In this document: positions 28,662 to 37,234 of the stretch, in pieces | Layout: each line of letters opens with the position of its first letter | How positions within the stretch are numbered: the first letter of the stretch is position 1 | Assembly: GCA_004138175.2 (NCBI GenBank) | Contig: RYFE02000015.1 | Span: 62,001 to 126,000 of the forward strand | Source of the DNA: Chloroflexales bacterium ZM16-3 | Lineage (GTDB): Bacteria > Chloroflexota > Chloroflexia > Chloroflexales > Chloroflexaceae | Direction of reading: 5' to 3' | Length of the DNA stretch: 64,000 nt | The notes under the pieces: generated by a model | Told to the model about the DNA's origin: nothing | The model's input: only the letters and a program-made list of their open reading frames with translations | Database searches by the model: none | Program-made: the position numbers and the translations under genes

Positions 28662-29258
28662 TTAGGACGCGCTATCTTCTGCGCGTAACTCATTGATACG
28701 TTTCCATGTCTTTGTCCTATCGCCGCCGACTATATCAAATACATCTGAATTATTCATACCCTTTGCAATGAGTTTGGTAATCAGTTTGTCTTTATCTTCT
28801 GGTGTATCGAGTTTGATAAGGGATGTTCCGGTATGCTCACTGGCAAGGAAGCGTGAAAAGAGGAATGTCATAAAGGTAAAGATAACGTGTAGCCAGAACC
28901 AATGAAACCCGCCGAACAAGGCCAGCGTAGCGAACACAGAACCTACCAGCGCAGTGACAACCGTTAGCCAGTTCCATGCACCTTGGTTCTTACTGAATGC
29001 GGTATAGGTTATGATGCCGTCTAATACGACCGCTGAAAAAACAGACATGATAGAACCAAACCAGAATGGGATCGTAGCTGGCATGGTGGTAATCATCCAA
29101 AAGCCGACGAATGATGAACTGGTGAAGCCAGCGCAGAGTAGTAGCGCCTTACCAGGGTTCTTGTAAATCCATTTATAACTATTCTTGATAAAGTCATTCA
29201 TAATCATTTTCACTCTCTTTATAGTTGTTTTCTTAGGTCTACCGCGTTTCCCTGCCAT
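28662..29258 (-). CDS. Multi-pass membrane protein with C-terminal basic/helical tail
   Basis: The 198-residue product has a basic N-terminus (MAGKRGRPKKTTIKR, resembling an AT-hook), four hydrophobic segments between about 38 and 135, and a cytosolic tail of about 60 residues. That tail (DKLITKLIAKGMNNSDVFDI, then VGGDRTKTWKRINELR) resembles a helix-turn-helix of the kind used to bind DNA. RBS GGAAGG precedes ATG. Together with the FtsK-like ATPase and another membrane protein it could form part of a DNA-translocation apparatus; that link is inferred from position only. Confidence 0.65.
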   Translation of the reverse strand: MAGKRGRPKKTTIKRVKMIMNDFIKNSYKWIYKNPGKALLLCAGFTSSSFVGFWMITTMPATIPFWFGSIMSVFSAVVLDGIITYTAFSKNQGAWNWLTVVTALVGSVFATLALFGGFHWFWLHVIFTFMTFLFSRFLASEHTGTSLIKLDTPEDKDKLITKLIAKGMNNSDVFDIVGGDRTKTWKRINELRAEDSAS

Positions 29259-29284
29259 TGTGTCAACCTTCCTTTATGATAACG

Positions 29285-29632
29285 CTAGTTCTTTCGCTTG
29301 TAATAATCGAACGGAAGTGAAACGCCTAGCACATTATACAGGTGATGCCCATCCTTATAATATACAATCAAGCATTTCTCTACACGTTCAACCAAATCTG
29401 GTGTAGTCAGGATACATAAAATACCACAAGCAAACAAATGCCCCGCGTTATAATCTGCTTGCATACCTTTGTTGTGGTGTGTGCCGTCTGTTAATCGTTC
29501 CAAATGTTCTAACCATCGTATCTCAAATGTGCGTGTAGTGCTGCCAATATAGATTGTATCGTTTGAGGTGTTGCGTAGGTAGTAGATACCTGCTCTATTT
29601 CTGTCAAGTTGCGTTGAATGTTCCCAAATCAT
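29285..29632 (-). CDS. GIY-YIG domain protein
   Basis: The 115-residue protein shows the GIY-YIG nuclease core: GIYYLRNTSNDTIYIGSTTR (residues of about 15-34), then Arg in FEIRWLEHLERL. The canonical Glu of the family could lie in VERVEKCLIVYY. Such small proteins act as homing-type or repair nucleases on mobile DNA. The start overlaps the 3' end of the FtsK-like gene by 29 bases, so it is probably translated from the same message. Confidence 0.78.
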   Translation of the reverse strand: MIWEHSTQLDRNRAGIYYLRNTSNDTIYIGSTTRTFEIRWLEHLERLTDGTHHNKGMQADYNAGHLFACGILCILTTPDLVERVEKCLIVYYKDGHHLYNVLGVSLPFDYYKRKN

Positions 29633-30440
29633 GTAAGTATGTCTCGTTTCTATATAGTTTTGTTTGTATCGGCTCTGGTGTGATAGGTGCGTAGGTAGGA
29701 TACTGTTTCATTCGTGCGATTGCCCATTGTTTCATCTCATCTGTGAGCATTGGAACGGCAATATAGCGATCACTGTAAAAGGCTTGACCTGTCTTTAGGT
29801 TGCTAATCTTGCGTTGGGTATCTGCCTCAACACTGCCCATTACGAGGTTCACATTAGCCCGGTCTAACCGATGAACCAGCTTCTTACCAAATGCAGATCG
29901 TATCTGGCGCATGGCCGTTGTGGCAAACCCGCTTGACCATTCTTGCCCGATTATCATAGTGCGTATATTTACCTTGCGCACTTGCAACAGGTTTTGTGCA
30001 AACGTCTTAATCGGATCTTCCCCACGCTTTTTGTTATCACTGAGGTATGATAAGAACGCGCTAACCTCATCTATCACGAGTAACAAAGGAAAGTTGCGAT
30101 CTGGATTGCTTAGGCGTAAACGGTATTCTGCGTCAATGGCTGTTAGTGTGCGTTGAATATCTTCACTTGTCTTGACAGGTGGTAAGAAAAACGCATCTGA
30201 CAGGTGAGATACACGACTTGATAGCGTTTCATCGTTACCATCTGGACTATCATAATCACATAATGCTAACTTGACGCCAAATGCAGCATACTGATTCAGT
30301 AAGAATGATGCTGTTTGACTTTTACCGCTACCTGATTGACCCGCTATAAGTAAGCCGTTATTATCTTTCCAATGCAGAATAACGCCTTTGGGTTTATTAT
30401 TGTAGCGGGTAAGTCCTAAAAGTATTGTTGGATTATCCAT
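29604..30440 (-). CDS. FtsK/HerA-like DNA-translocating ATPase
   Basis: The 278-residue soluble ATPase has Walker A GQSGSGKS (about 33-40), Walker B LLLVIDEVSAF and an FtsK-like region IIGQEWSSGFATTAMRQIRS followed by FGKKLVHRLDRANVNLVMG. It lacks membrane segments of its own. The gene directly upstream encodes a two-helix membrane protein, so the pair looks like a split FtsK/TraB translocase. In AICE elements such proteins move double-stranded DNA between cells; packaging or Zot-like ATPases of small viruses are alternatives. The start has a G-rich site, GCGGGGGAATT, that resembles the iterated G-rich repeats in the element's right end. Confidence 0.85.
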   Translation of the reverse strand: MDNPTILLGLTRYNNKPKGVILHWKDNNGLLIAGQSGSGKSQTASFLLNQYAAFGVKLALCDYDSPDGNDETLSSRVSHLSDAFFLPPVKTSEDIQRTLTAIDAEYRLRLSNPDRNFPLLLVIDEVSAFLSYLSDNKKRGEDPIKTFAQNLLQVRKVNIRTMIIGQEWSSGFATTAMRQIRSAFGKKLVHRLDRANVNLVMGSVEADTQRKISNLKTGQAFYSDRYIAVPMLTDEMKQWAIARMKQYPTYAPITPEPIQTKLYRNETYLHDLGTFNAT

Positions 30441-30451
30441 AATTCCCCCGC

Positions 30452-31015
30452 TTAGTTTAGATTATCGAGTAAGTTTGTAACGTCAATGTCAACCAGATCG
30501 AACGGTGTTTCGTCGGTATCCTTTTGTGCTGTATCCTTTGGCGCTGTGCTGCTATTGCTCGTGTGAATTGACGGTGAATAGGTGTCTAAACCTCTTGACG
30601 CTTCACTTTCAGCACGTTTGATAATCACATCATACGAACGGTTATACCCTGTTCGTAAGTCGTTACGATGAATACGCATACCTAAGTTTTCAATCCATGC
30701 TGAGTTGATACCGTTTTGATAGGTATATATTGCCGCGCCAATGATACTAACAATCAACAGAATACCCATAAGAACAGGTAAACTGAATATTGCTACTGTA
30801 AAAGGCATACAAGATGTAACGCCATAAGAAACGACGTTACACCATAGCGCAGTTGAGGCAATGAACAGTATGTATAATGCGCCTAATGACAGCACAGATA
30901 CAAAAATAACTGCGGTTAGTTCATTTGGTATACGTTTATGTCTCTTTGGTGTATCTATCGAGTTTGGTAAGTTGTCAGGTTCAGCGGAGTTTCTATTTAT
31001 ATTCAAGTTGCTCAT
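30452..31015 (-). CDS. Two-helix membrane protein, likely partner of the FtsK-like ATPase
   Basis: The 187-residue protein has two long hydrophobic segments (about 33-58 and 70-95), separated by a short loop containing two Cys (CNVVSYGVTSC), and a polar cytosolic C-terminal half. The stop is 11 bases from the ATPase start. Size and topology match the membrane domain of FtsK/TraB proteins, hence the split-translocase idea. No sequence family is recognised directly. Confidence 0.65.
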   Translation of the reverse strand: MSNLNINRNSAEPDNLPNSIDTPKRHKRIPNELTAVIFVSVLSLGALYILFIASTALWCNVVSYGVTSCMPFTVAIFSLPVLMGILLIVSIIGAAIYTYQNGINSAWIENLGMRIHRNDLRTGYNRSYDVIIKRAESEASRGLDTYSPSIHTSNSSTAPKDTAQKDTDETPFDLVDIDVTNLLDNLN

Positions 31016-31250
31016 GATCTTTTTTTCTCTTTTTCAGTCTACTTTTATTTTTACAGCCCTCTGTTATCCCGTTCCTGGTGCGAACATAGGTTCTCTTTTT
31101 CATACCCTACCCGACTTCGTGTAACACTATTTCGTATTCAAAACTATTTCAGTCTTAAAGTAATATGTATTATGTCAAATAAAAATAGCACACTCATAAC
31201 GAATGTGCTATCAAATATATATCTATTCGATCTATATCAATCGGATCTGT
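31016..31250 (-). terminator. AT-rich gap with intrinsic terminator
   Basis: On the minus strand, TAGCACATTCG...GTGTGCTA (31187-31211) is followed by TTTTTATTT. This is an intrinsic terminator for the operon that ends with the ORF at 31251. The remainder is AT-rich and probably holds the promoter of the membrane-protein/FtsK operon. Confidence 0.75.
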
Positions 31251-31451
31251 TTACTGTATATCCCATACATAGAAGTTATAACCGGGTTGACGTTTGGTTA
31301 TCGCCAGCGTGTCAACCTCTGTGCTAGTCCACCAACGGCGCATTGCCTTACCTGCTAACATACATACAGCCTGTTTGGTGCGTGCGGTGAATGTCTCTGT
31401 GTGTTCACACTCACCGTGTGTATTGAATACGTTAATGGTTAAGGTGTGCAT
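31251..31451 (-). CDS. Hypothetical 66-residue protein
   Basis: I start at the Met of MHTLTINVFNTHGECEHT, preceded by GAGGATT. The small product is rich in beta-forming residues and has a Trp pair (RRWWTSTEVDTLAI). It follows the serine-resolvase gene closely and is the last gene before a terminator. No family is recognised. Confidence 0.5.
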   Translation of the reverse strand: MHTLTINVFNTHGECEHTETFTARTKQAVCMLAGKAMRRWWTSTEVDTLAITKRQPGYNFYVWDIQ

Positions 31452-31456
31452 GTCGG

Positions 31457-32227
31457 TTAATCCTCTACCACGATAGGCCAAAGTTCATTAGCAGTGATGC
31501 CGCCCCATGTCTTAATGCCTGTGGTGTATAGTTCCTTATTGGCCTCTACACGCTGCAATAGGGTAACGCTCCAATGAGTAACACCATACTTATACAGACA
31601 CTCAGCATTCAGTATCTCTACTGTCTTACGTATGCTAAACTCTTTACGCAGTTCAAAGAGACGGTTGATAGCAACACTATCAGCAATACTGACAGCTATG
31701 TTACCATCGCTATCATACGTATACCCATAAGGTAATGGGCCTGAACCTCTACCGTCAACCTTTGCACGCTCTTTCCTACCACCACGTAAACGCTTTGCTA
31801 TCAGTTTACGCTCTATACTGGCGACGAATGACATAGCATCACCTGATAACTCATCATCCTCATCTGTCAGTATGCGCCCGTCTGCTGTCTCTAAGCGATA
31901 CTTACCCTTCTGCGCCCTGGTGCGTAACTCATCAAAGAGGCCAGATGAACGAGCAAAGCGATCTTGTGCGTATGCCAGGATACCAGCCGCTTTACCAGCC
32001 TCACATAGTTCTATCGCCCGCTTTAGCTCTGGCCTCTTATCGACACACAACGCACCTGACAGAGCCTCATCCTTACAGATCGCCACGATGGTATACCCGC
32101 GCTTCTCTGCGTATGCCTCACAGGCTGCTAACTGGCTGTCAATACCGTTGCCCTTGCGCTGTTCCTCAGTTGAGATACGCAGGTACACCGCAATGGTTTG
32201 GGCGTTAGCTTTGGGCGTTCGTGCCAT
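31457..32227 (-). CDS. Second serine recombinase (resolvase/invertase group)
   Basis: The 256-residue protein has the catalytic domain VYLRISTEEQ (Ser 19), the conserved YAQDRFARS and an extended helix region IERKLIAKRLRGGRKERA, then a shortened recombinase domain (LPYGYTYDSDG...SIRKTVEIL). It is half the length of the integrase and lacks the zinc ribbon, so it more likely resolves multimers, inverts a segment, or is a remnant of an integrase. It starts at MARTPK; upstream in-frame Met codons have no RBS. Confidence 0.87.
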   Translation of the reverse strand: MARTPKANAQTIAVYLRISTEEQRKGNGIDSQLAACEAYAEKRGYTIVAICKDEALSGALCVDKRPELKRAIELCEAGKAAGILAYAQDRFARSSGLFDELRTRAQKGKYRLETADGRILTDEDDELSGDAMSFVASIERKLIAKRLRGGRKERAKVDGRGSGPLPYGYTYDSDGNIAVSIADSVAINRLFELRKEFSIRKTVEILNAECLYKYGVTHWSVTLLQRVEANKELYTTGIKTWGGITANELWPIVVED

Positions 32228-32295
32228 GTTCTTATTTCCCCTGTATACACGTTCTGTAAAACCTGTGTACAGTATACCACAACACGAACACCAGA

Positions 32296-32556
32296 TCAAG
32301 CTTTGGCCTTACGTGTGCGCTTTGGTTTCTCAACTGGCGTTGGTTCATCCTCTCGCGCTACTGGCCTTACCTCGTGTACACCCTCGTGTGCCAGGATGCG
32401 TACATAGCGTGTCACCAGTTCATTGATGCGCTCTGTATCCTGTTGACCATACCTAGCCAGGTAGAGACGTGTGATAACCTCTCGCGCCCATACGTCAGTT
32501 GACAGCATAGGCGCATCGTGTGCTATTGGTTCAGGTTTCTTTGTGCGAGGTGCCAT
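32296..32556 (-). CDS. Small basic-tailed protein of the element
   Basis: The 86-residue product has a helical centre (VITRLYLARYGQQDTERINE) and a Lys/Arg-rich C-terminus (KPKRTRKAKA) that could contact DNA. AGGAG precedes ATG. It lies upstream of the second serine recombinase on the same strand and could be its accessory protein; this is inference. No family is recognised. Confidence 0.6.
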   Translation of the reverse strand: MAPRTKKPEPIAHDAPMLSTDVWAREVITRLYLARYGQQDTERINELVTRYVRILAHEGVHEVRPVAREDEPTPVEKPKRTRKAKA

Positions 32557-32578
32557 AGAAGATAACTCCTATAAGGTT

Positions 32579-32728
32579 CTAAAGTCCAAATGAAGCAAAG
32601 ATGCGATCAAGTTCTTTCTTTGTAAGCGCGTCTTTCATCGAACCTAACGACCGCTCAATATCTTCTCTATTTGTGATACGATGTTCAACGATCATCTCTC
32701 GGATGCAATTCTTAATAAGTTCTTTCAT
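32579..32728 (-). CDS. 49-residue helical protein
   Basis: The short frame starts MKELIKNCIREMIVEHRITN and ends DRIFASFGL. It is almost wholly alpha-helical and charged, like small regulators of mobile elements. Its stop is 23 bases before the next gene. The RBS is weak (GAAAGAGAC). I support it because of its protein-like composition and tight fit between neighbours. Confidence 0.45.
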   Translation of the reverse strand: MKELIKNCIREMIVEHRITNREDIERSLGSMKDALTKKELDRIFASFGL

Positions 32729-32772
32729 CTGTTTGTCTCTTTCAATTTTTCAAGAAATAATTAAATTTTTAT

Positions 32773-32869
32773 TTGGCTTTGTAGTCAGGTATTCTGAAAA
32801 CAAAGTGACGTTTTCCCGCGTTGAGAGGGCATACCCATAGTAGATATACCCTCTCGTGTTTCAAACGCT
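32773..32869. repeat. Non-coding repeat module, copy 1
   Basis: Landmarks in order on the plus strand are GGCTTTGTAGTCAGGTAT, TTTTCCCGCGTTGA, a GAGAGGG hairpin with TATACCC, and GTGTTTCAAACGCT. The same landmarks recur inverted at 38304-38400. The hairpin may also terminate the gene that stops at 32887. Confidence 0.8.
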
Positions 32870-32886
32870 CTCAGAGCTTCCTAGCG

Positions 32887-33483
32887 TTAGGGTAGGGTGT
32901 CAGGAATTGGAGCGTGAATAAGTTGTGCGGAGCTGTCTAACGATGCGATACGCTGATCGATGATACTAAACTTTACAGCCGTGTAATCATTCGGGTTCAT
33001 CAGGCCACGAATGCGGCGTAGGATAACCGGCTCACTAAGTTTGTTTACCTCAACTTCAAATGCGCCAGTATCGAGGGTAGCAATCTGGAGTAGATCACCA
33101 TCGGTTACAGCACGCACGGTTGACAGTGAGGCACCAATGTAAGGAATCATCAAACCCCGCGTAATCAAATCAGAGTGCATAGCTTCCCACCATGCCAGCG
33201 TATCAAGGCTGTAGAAGTCGATAGTATCGGTAGCAGGGTTGAATGTCCACACCTTTGATACAGGATCAAGGGAGTTTTCATCTGAAATCAACACAACCTC
33301 TAAAACTTGATCATGGTTTGCTTCATTCAGACGAGACATACCTAGCGCATAGACAACGGTTTTACGATAGCTGGTGATTTCCTTTCCGCGCAGTGTGGGG
33401 TATTTGTGGTGTTTGCTGCTACCTAATGGGAAACGAACATTGATTGCTGCGTTACTAATCTTGGTTGGGGTTACTTTTGCCAT
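32887..33483 (-). CDS. Hypothetical 198-residue protein of the element
   Basis: The product starts MAKVTPTKISNAAINVRFPL and looks beta-rich, with segments such as VLEVVLISDEN and AFEVEVNKLSEPVILRRI. There is no membrane segment or catalytic motif. A non-coding repeat module follows its stop. A structural or DNA-binding role is possible, but I do not recognise the family. Confidence 0.6.
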   Translation of the reverse strand: MAKVTPTKISNAAINVRFPLGSSKHHKYPTLRGKEITSYRKTVVYALGMSRLNEANHDQVLEVVLISDENSLDPVSKVWTFNPATDTIDFYSLDTLAWWEAMHSDLITRGLMIPYIGASLSTVRAVTDGDLLQIATLDTGAFEVEVNKLSEPVILRRIRGLMNPNDYTAVKFSIIDQRIASLDSSAQLIHAPIPDTLP

Positions 33484-33487
33484 AATA

Positions 33488-33652
33488 TTACTTACTCTCT
33501 TTCTTTTCGTAAATCTCTAAGGCTTCTAAAATCTCACTGACAGTTGCTTTTCGTGCTGCAAACGCTTTACGTAGCGTCTCAACACGTTTCTTTCTCTGTT
33601 CTGCTACCGCTTCAATAAGCAATCGGCGGAATGTTTCGTCAATCTCTGCCAT
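33488..33652 (-). CDS. 54-residue coiled-coil protein
   Basis: I start at the Met of MAEIDETFRRLLIEAVAEQ, which overlaps the end of the upstream 57-residue ORF. The chain is one amphipathic helix pair rich in Arg, Lys and Glu. A longer frame from 33742 overlaps the upstream ORF over its whole first third and is less likely. It ends five bases before the 198-residue ORF start. Confidence 0.5.
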   Translation of the reverse strand: MAEIDETFRRLLIEAVAEQRKKRVETLRKAFAARKATVSEILEALEIYEKKESK

Positions 33653-33812
33653 TTTGGTTATTCTCACTTTCGGAATAATGGGTTTTCTTCGTGCTATAAC
33701 TGTTTTCGAGTAATGTAATCCGGCCAATAAGTCTAAATTCATCAGGCGTTAACCTCCGACCTAACTTTCGTTCGTATTCTGCTACCTGCTGTGTCATTGT
33801 CAGTTCTTTCAT
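33639..33812 (-). CDS. 57-residue helical protein
   Basis: The frame begins MKELTMTQQVAEYERKLGRR and continues LTPDEFRLIGRITLLENSYS. This resembles small HTH or regulator fragments. The stop lies inside the start region of the 54-residue ORF, a common arrangement for coupled small genes. The RBS is weak (AAAGAGA). The start could also be the second Met. Confidence 0.45.
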   Translation of the reverse strand: MKELTMTQQVAEYERKLGRRLTPDEFRLIGRITLLENSYSTKKTHYSESENNQNGRD

Positions 33813-33969
33813 GTTCAATCTCTTTCATTTTCAGTATCTTACACGTTTTGTTATCGAGTTGTCTACGCCTGTCTACACCTTTTCTCTGTTTTACCCTTGA
33901 AGCCTCATGGAAGGAAAAAATATATATATACCCCTAAAACGCAAAAAGGTGTAGACAGATGTAGACATT

Positions 33970-36345
33970 TTATCTTACTGGAGTTATTAGCCCGCAAATG
34001 AAGCCTGTATAAAAGCGTGTAGACTTGCGGTTCTCATCTTTACCAACACTAACCGCAAAGCCTTTCTCCGCTAACCGCTTGCTAAATGCGTCTTTTGTCA
34101 TTGTGTAGCGGTATCCTTCAAGTTTCATCCATTCACCAAAGTTTTGATATGCTATCGCAACAGATACTTTAGCTTCTGGTTCTATGGTTGCTTGATCATC
34201 TAACCATTTTTCTACAATATCATTTTCTTTTCGATACGATGTAGCCGCGTCAACAAGTTGTGTAGGAGTGTTCAACCCTTGTGATAGCCAATCTCTAAGC
34301 CCTTCTAACGCCCAATTGAGGATACCGGGTAGCTCACTGCGTAGTGTCGTGTCAAGTTCTTTATCTTCCCGCCCGGTAAAGTTCACCGTGAATGGTATTG
34401 TCTGGATACGTCGCCAGATCCCTAAGTCTGTACCTCGTATCTGCGGCTTATGGTTGACCGCAAGCCATATCTTAAACTGTGGCTTGTATGTAAAGAACTC
34501 TTTATTGAGGAAACGACACTTGACGCGATCTTGACCTGTCACCAGCTTGACCTTACTCTCATTCAACCTGCGATCTTCATCAGTCTCAACAATGGAAACA
34601 AACCTTGCACCCTTCAATGCTGCGAGGTCGTTTGTTTGTTCATTAAGGCTTGAAGCGTCAAAGGTGTTGAATGGCGTTGTATCGCCGTAGTCACCTAACA
34701 GCGCGGCCATTGTTTCGAGGAATGTAGATTTACCATTGCGCCCATTCCCGTAGAGTAGGAACATAACCTGTTCTCTGGTGTCACCTGTGAGGCTGTATCC
34801 TACTGCCCGTTGCACATACTTGACAATATCAGGATCATCGTTAAACACTTCAAGCATAAACCGTTCCCAACGTTGGCAGGTTGCACCAGGGGTGTAGGCA
34901 ACATTCGCCAGTTTGGTTATATAGTCGTTTTGCCGTGCCTCTCGAAAGTCACCTGTTCGTAAGTCGATAACGCCATTGTCAACGCCGAGAAGCATTGTAT
35001 CTGCATCGTATTGGCTTTCTTCGGTTGCTATGTCTGGTTCTGTTTGCGCTGTGCTTAACATGCTCTTTCGTTTGCGCTCATCCTCTAAACCCATAGCAAT
35101 AGACATTGCAGCCTTTTTTGTGTCATAGTTACTAACGCCGTCAATAACAGCCTGTTGAAATGCACGCGCCGTTTCAATAGCAAACCGATGTATGCGCCCT
35201 ACATTGTCATATTGCCAGTGTTTACCGCTCCATATCAGCCATTGTCGTGATGTATGGTTATATCGAACAAGTCCCTTATACATTTCTGTAAACCTTTGTG
35301 CATTACCCGCGTCTGTTAATGGCGCGGATAGTAATGTTTCCTTTGCGTCAAGTGCTATTTCTGTTCGCTTTACAGGGTTAATACCGTTATTTGCTTCTGT
35401 AGCCCATCGTATAAGCGACCCTATACGCACCTTGTCTTTTGGCTCTTTTCCCTTGAAAGATCGCCATGTGCTAATACATGCGCTTTCGTCGTATGTATTG
35501 CCCGGTTCGCTCCATTCTCGCCATAGTTCATACCCATCATCGCCTAGTTCGTTGTAGAGAACCATTCCAACCTTAGCCCACGGTTCACGCAGCATATCAG
35601 GCGATAAGATATTCAGACACGTTTGAATGTCGCCTAATGTGCCGGTTGCGTCAACCTTCTGTACTTGCCTTGTGGCTTGCTGTGCTGGCTTCTCAGGCAC
35701 AACAGGTTTGTACTCGCGTGCTAACCCCTGAAAGGTTTCTGCGAGGTTTGTAGCGTCTCTGTTGGCAGTAACCCAATTCTCAATATCAAACCCTTTTGCC
35801 TGTTCTGAGAAGTCAACTTGATAGACTTCAAGGCCAGCGGCTTGTAACTCTTTCGCTCGTGTTGCTGCGCTATCGTATCCAGTTCCATCATTATCAACCG
35901 CAAGAATAATCTTCTTGTCTAACCCGCTACGCTCATACGCTTGTGCTACCTCTCGTGCGAATGTTTCATTAAATGTTCCTTCACCGCCAGCAACACAAAA
36001 CGCGGGTATGCCGTAGTAACGTGCTACTGCGCTTCCTACCTCACCATTTGCCAGGACTAACGCCAGTTTACTGCTTTTAGGTGCTAGTGCGATTGCTTCA
36101 TCTAACCAGCGAACATGTGCTGTATACCCTGTATCAGCGTGAAACCTGTTTAGTTTGCCTGTTTTTGTATCTATACTTGGATTTACAAACCGATACTTGC
36201 GAAACTCACCATAGTTTGATACTGCTACTGCGTTTTTGTGTGAACCTGTTACCTTATCGTATGCTTGTGTAAGATACATTCCTGAGTTTTCTAATGCTTC
36301 AACAGGAATGTTACGGTTGTGTGCGAATGTCTTTATATTTGTCAT
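33970..36345 (-). CDS. Plasmid/phage P4-type primase-helicase
   Basis: The 791-residue protein has an N-terminal Toprim-like region (LALVLANGEVGSAVARYY, then IILAVDNDGTGYDSA), a PriCT-2-like domain (about 235-300, with REPWAKVGMVLYNEL and WRSFKG), and a D5-type SF3 helicase with Walker A YGNGRNGKST (about residue 531-540), the Walker B/sensor region ARFVSIVETDEDRR and the C-motif KIWLAVNHKPQI. A winged-helix tail follows. Such proteins start replication of satellite phages and plasmids. It implies the element can replicate after excision. Its leader is AT-rich and short. Confidence 0.92.
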   Translation of the reverse strand: MTNIKTFAHNRNIPVEALENSGMYLTQAYDKVTGSHKNAVAVSNYGEFRKYRFVNPSIDTKTGKLNRFHADTGYTAHVRWLDEAIALAPKSSKLALVLANGEVGSAVARYYGIPAFCVAGGEGTFNETFAREVAQAYERSGLDKKIILAVDNDGTGYDSAATRAKELQAAGLEVYQVDFSEQAKGFDIENWVTANRDATNLAETFQGLAREYKPVVPEKPAQQATRQVQKVDATGTLGDIQTCLNILSPDMLREPWAKVGMVLYNELGDDGYELWREWSEPGNTYDESACISTWRSFKGKEPKDKVRIGSLIRWATEANNGINPVKRTEIALDAKETLLSAPLTDAGNAQRFTEMYKGLVRYNHTSRQWLIWSGKHWQYDNVGRIHRFAIETARAFQQAVIDGVSNYDTKKAAMSIAMGLEDERKRKSMLSTAQTEPDIATEESQYDADTMLLGVDNGVIDLRTGDFREARQNDYITKLANVAYTPGATCQRWERFMLEVFNDDPDIVKYVQRAVGYSLTGDTREQVMFLLYGNGRNGKSTFLETMAALLGDYGDTTPFNTFDASSLNEQTNDLAALKGARFVSIVETDEDRRLNESKVKLVTGQDRVKCRFLNKEFFTYKPQFKIWLAVNHKPQIRGTDLGIWRRIQTIPFTVNFTGREDKELDTTLRSELPGILNWALEGLRDWLSQGLNTPTQLVDAATSYRKENDIVEKWLDDQATIEPEAKVSVAIAYQNFGEWMKLEGYRYTMTKDAFSKRLAEKGFAVSVGKDENRKSTRFYTGFICGLITPVR

Positions 36346-36369
36346 TTGAAAACCTGTATTTCTTGTTAG

Positions 36370-36570
36370 TTAGTTAATGCCGTGTGTCTCAGCCCATTTG
36401 GTTTTTGCTAGTCGTGAGATGTGCGCGAACACTTCTCTATTTTCAAACCAAAGTCGCTTTGGGGTTTCAATCTTTCGCCCATTGTCGATAACGTAGATCA
36501 CAAATGTCATTTCGCCATATCGGAACTTGACATTATCGTTCTGACAGTCTACAACTTCAAAATCATTCAT
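36370..36570 (-). CDS. Hypothetical 66-residue protein
   Basis: I use the Met of MNDFEVVDCQNDNVKFRYGE because it overlaps the preceding stop (ATGAATGA) and the upstream part of the frame runs into another gene. The product is beta-rich (MTFVIYVIDNG) with a helical end. It lies just upstream of the primase-helicase and is probably co-transcribed. No family is recognised. Confidence 0.5.
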   Translation of the reverse strand: MNDFEVVDCQNDNVKFRYGEMTFVIYVIDNGRKIETPKRLWFENREVFAHISRLAKTKWAETHGIN

Positions 36571-36796
36571 TGTCTGTTGCCTCATATAAGCTCTTGCATA
36601 CCTCACTAGCCTCTTGAATAATCGCCCGCCATGCCTCATCTGTAAAAAACACTCTCTCAGGCTTTCCAACCATCAAAACATTACCGCGTGATGTGCGTAT
36701 ACGTAGGTCTATTTGTACGCTTCCTGTCATTAGTCGTAATGAGTAATAGTTTTTAGTTATCTCTCGCATTTGGATTAGTTCATACGGTCTATTCAT
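36563..36796 (-). CDS. Hypothetical 77-residue protein
   Basis: The product starts MNRPYELIQMREITKNYYSL, with a predicted beta-sheet centre (VQIDLRIRTSRGNVLMVG) and a helical end. AGAGAGG precedes ATG, and the start overlaps the preceding stop. It belongs to a run of three overlapping small genes upstream of the primase. No family is recognised. Confidence 0.5.
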   Translation of the reverse strand: MNRPYELIQMREITKNYYSLRLMTGSVQIDLRIRTSRGNVLMVGKPERVFFTDEAWRAIIQEASEVCKSLYEATDNE

Positions 36797-36998
36797 CTGT
36801 TTTCCTCTCTTTCAGTTCTCTAATGCGCCGGTAAATGGTTCTAAGCGTTGGTATATCGTATGCAAAGATACTACCCTGAAACGCTTCTGATGCGCTCCAT
36901 TCACGAATATACATTTCGATCTTCCAAACCTCCCAACCCTCTTTGTAAAGTTTCTCAATAAGCGTATCAAATAACGCTTTTCTGTTCGTTCGTGTCAT
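36789..36998 (-). CDS. Small HTH-like protein
   Basis: The 69-residue product (starts MTRTNRKALFDTLIEKLYKE) is helical and ends with DIPTLRTIYRRIRELKE, which resembles a recognition helix of an HTH domain. I chose ATG 36998, preceded by AAAGGTGGTGA, instead of 37016. It may regulate the element's replication genes, given its first position in this run; that is inference. Confidence 0.5.
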   Translation of the reverse strand: MTRTNRKALFDTLIEKLYKEGWEVWKIEMYIREWSASEAFQGSIFAYDIPTLRTIYRRIRELKERKTDE

Positions 36999-37234
36999 TT
37001 CATCACCACCTTTCATAATGTCAGTTTTAAGAATATGTCAAACCATTTCAAAAAAAGGGAAAATGCGAATAACACGGCGCACATGCAGCAGAAATGAACG
37101 CACACATGCACCGTATTACGCGGCTTATGGAAATAATTCACGAGGTTACGAGTTATTCAATCACACAAATTTGGGTTAAAAGCGATTGAACATTTTCGCT
37201 ATCCTCACTATACACAGTGAACCGTGATACCTTA

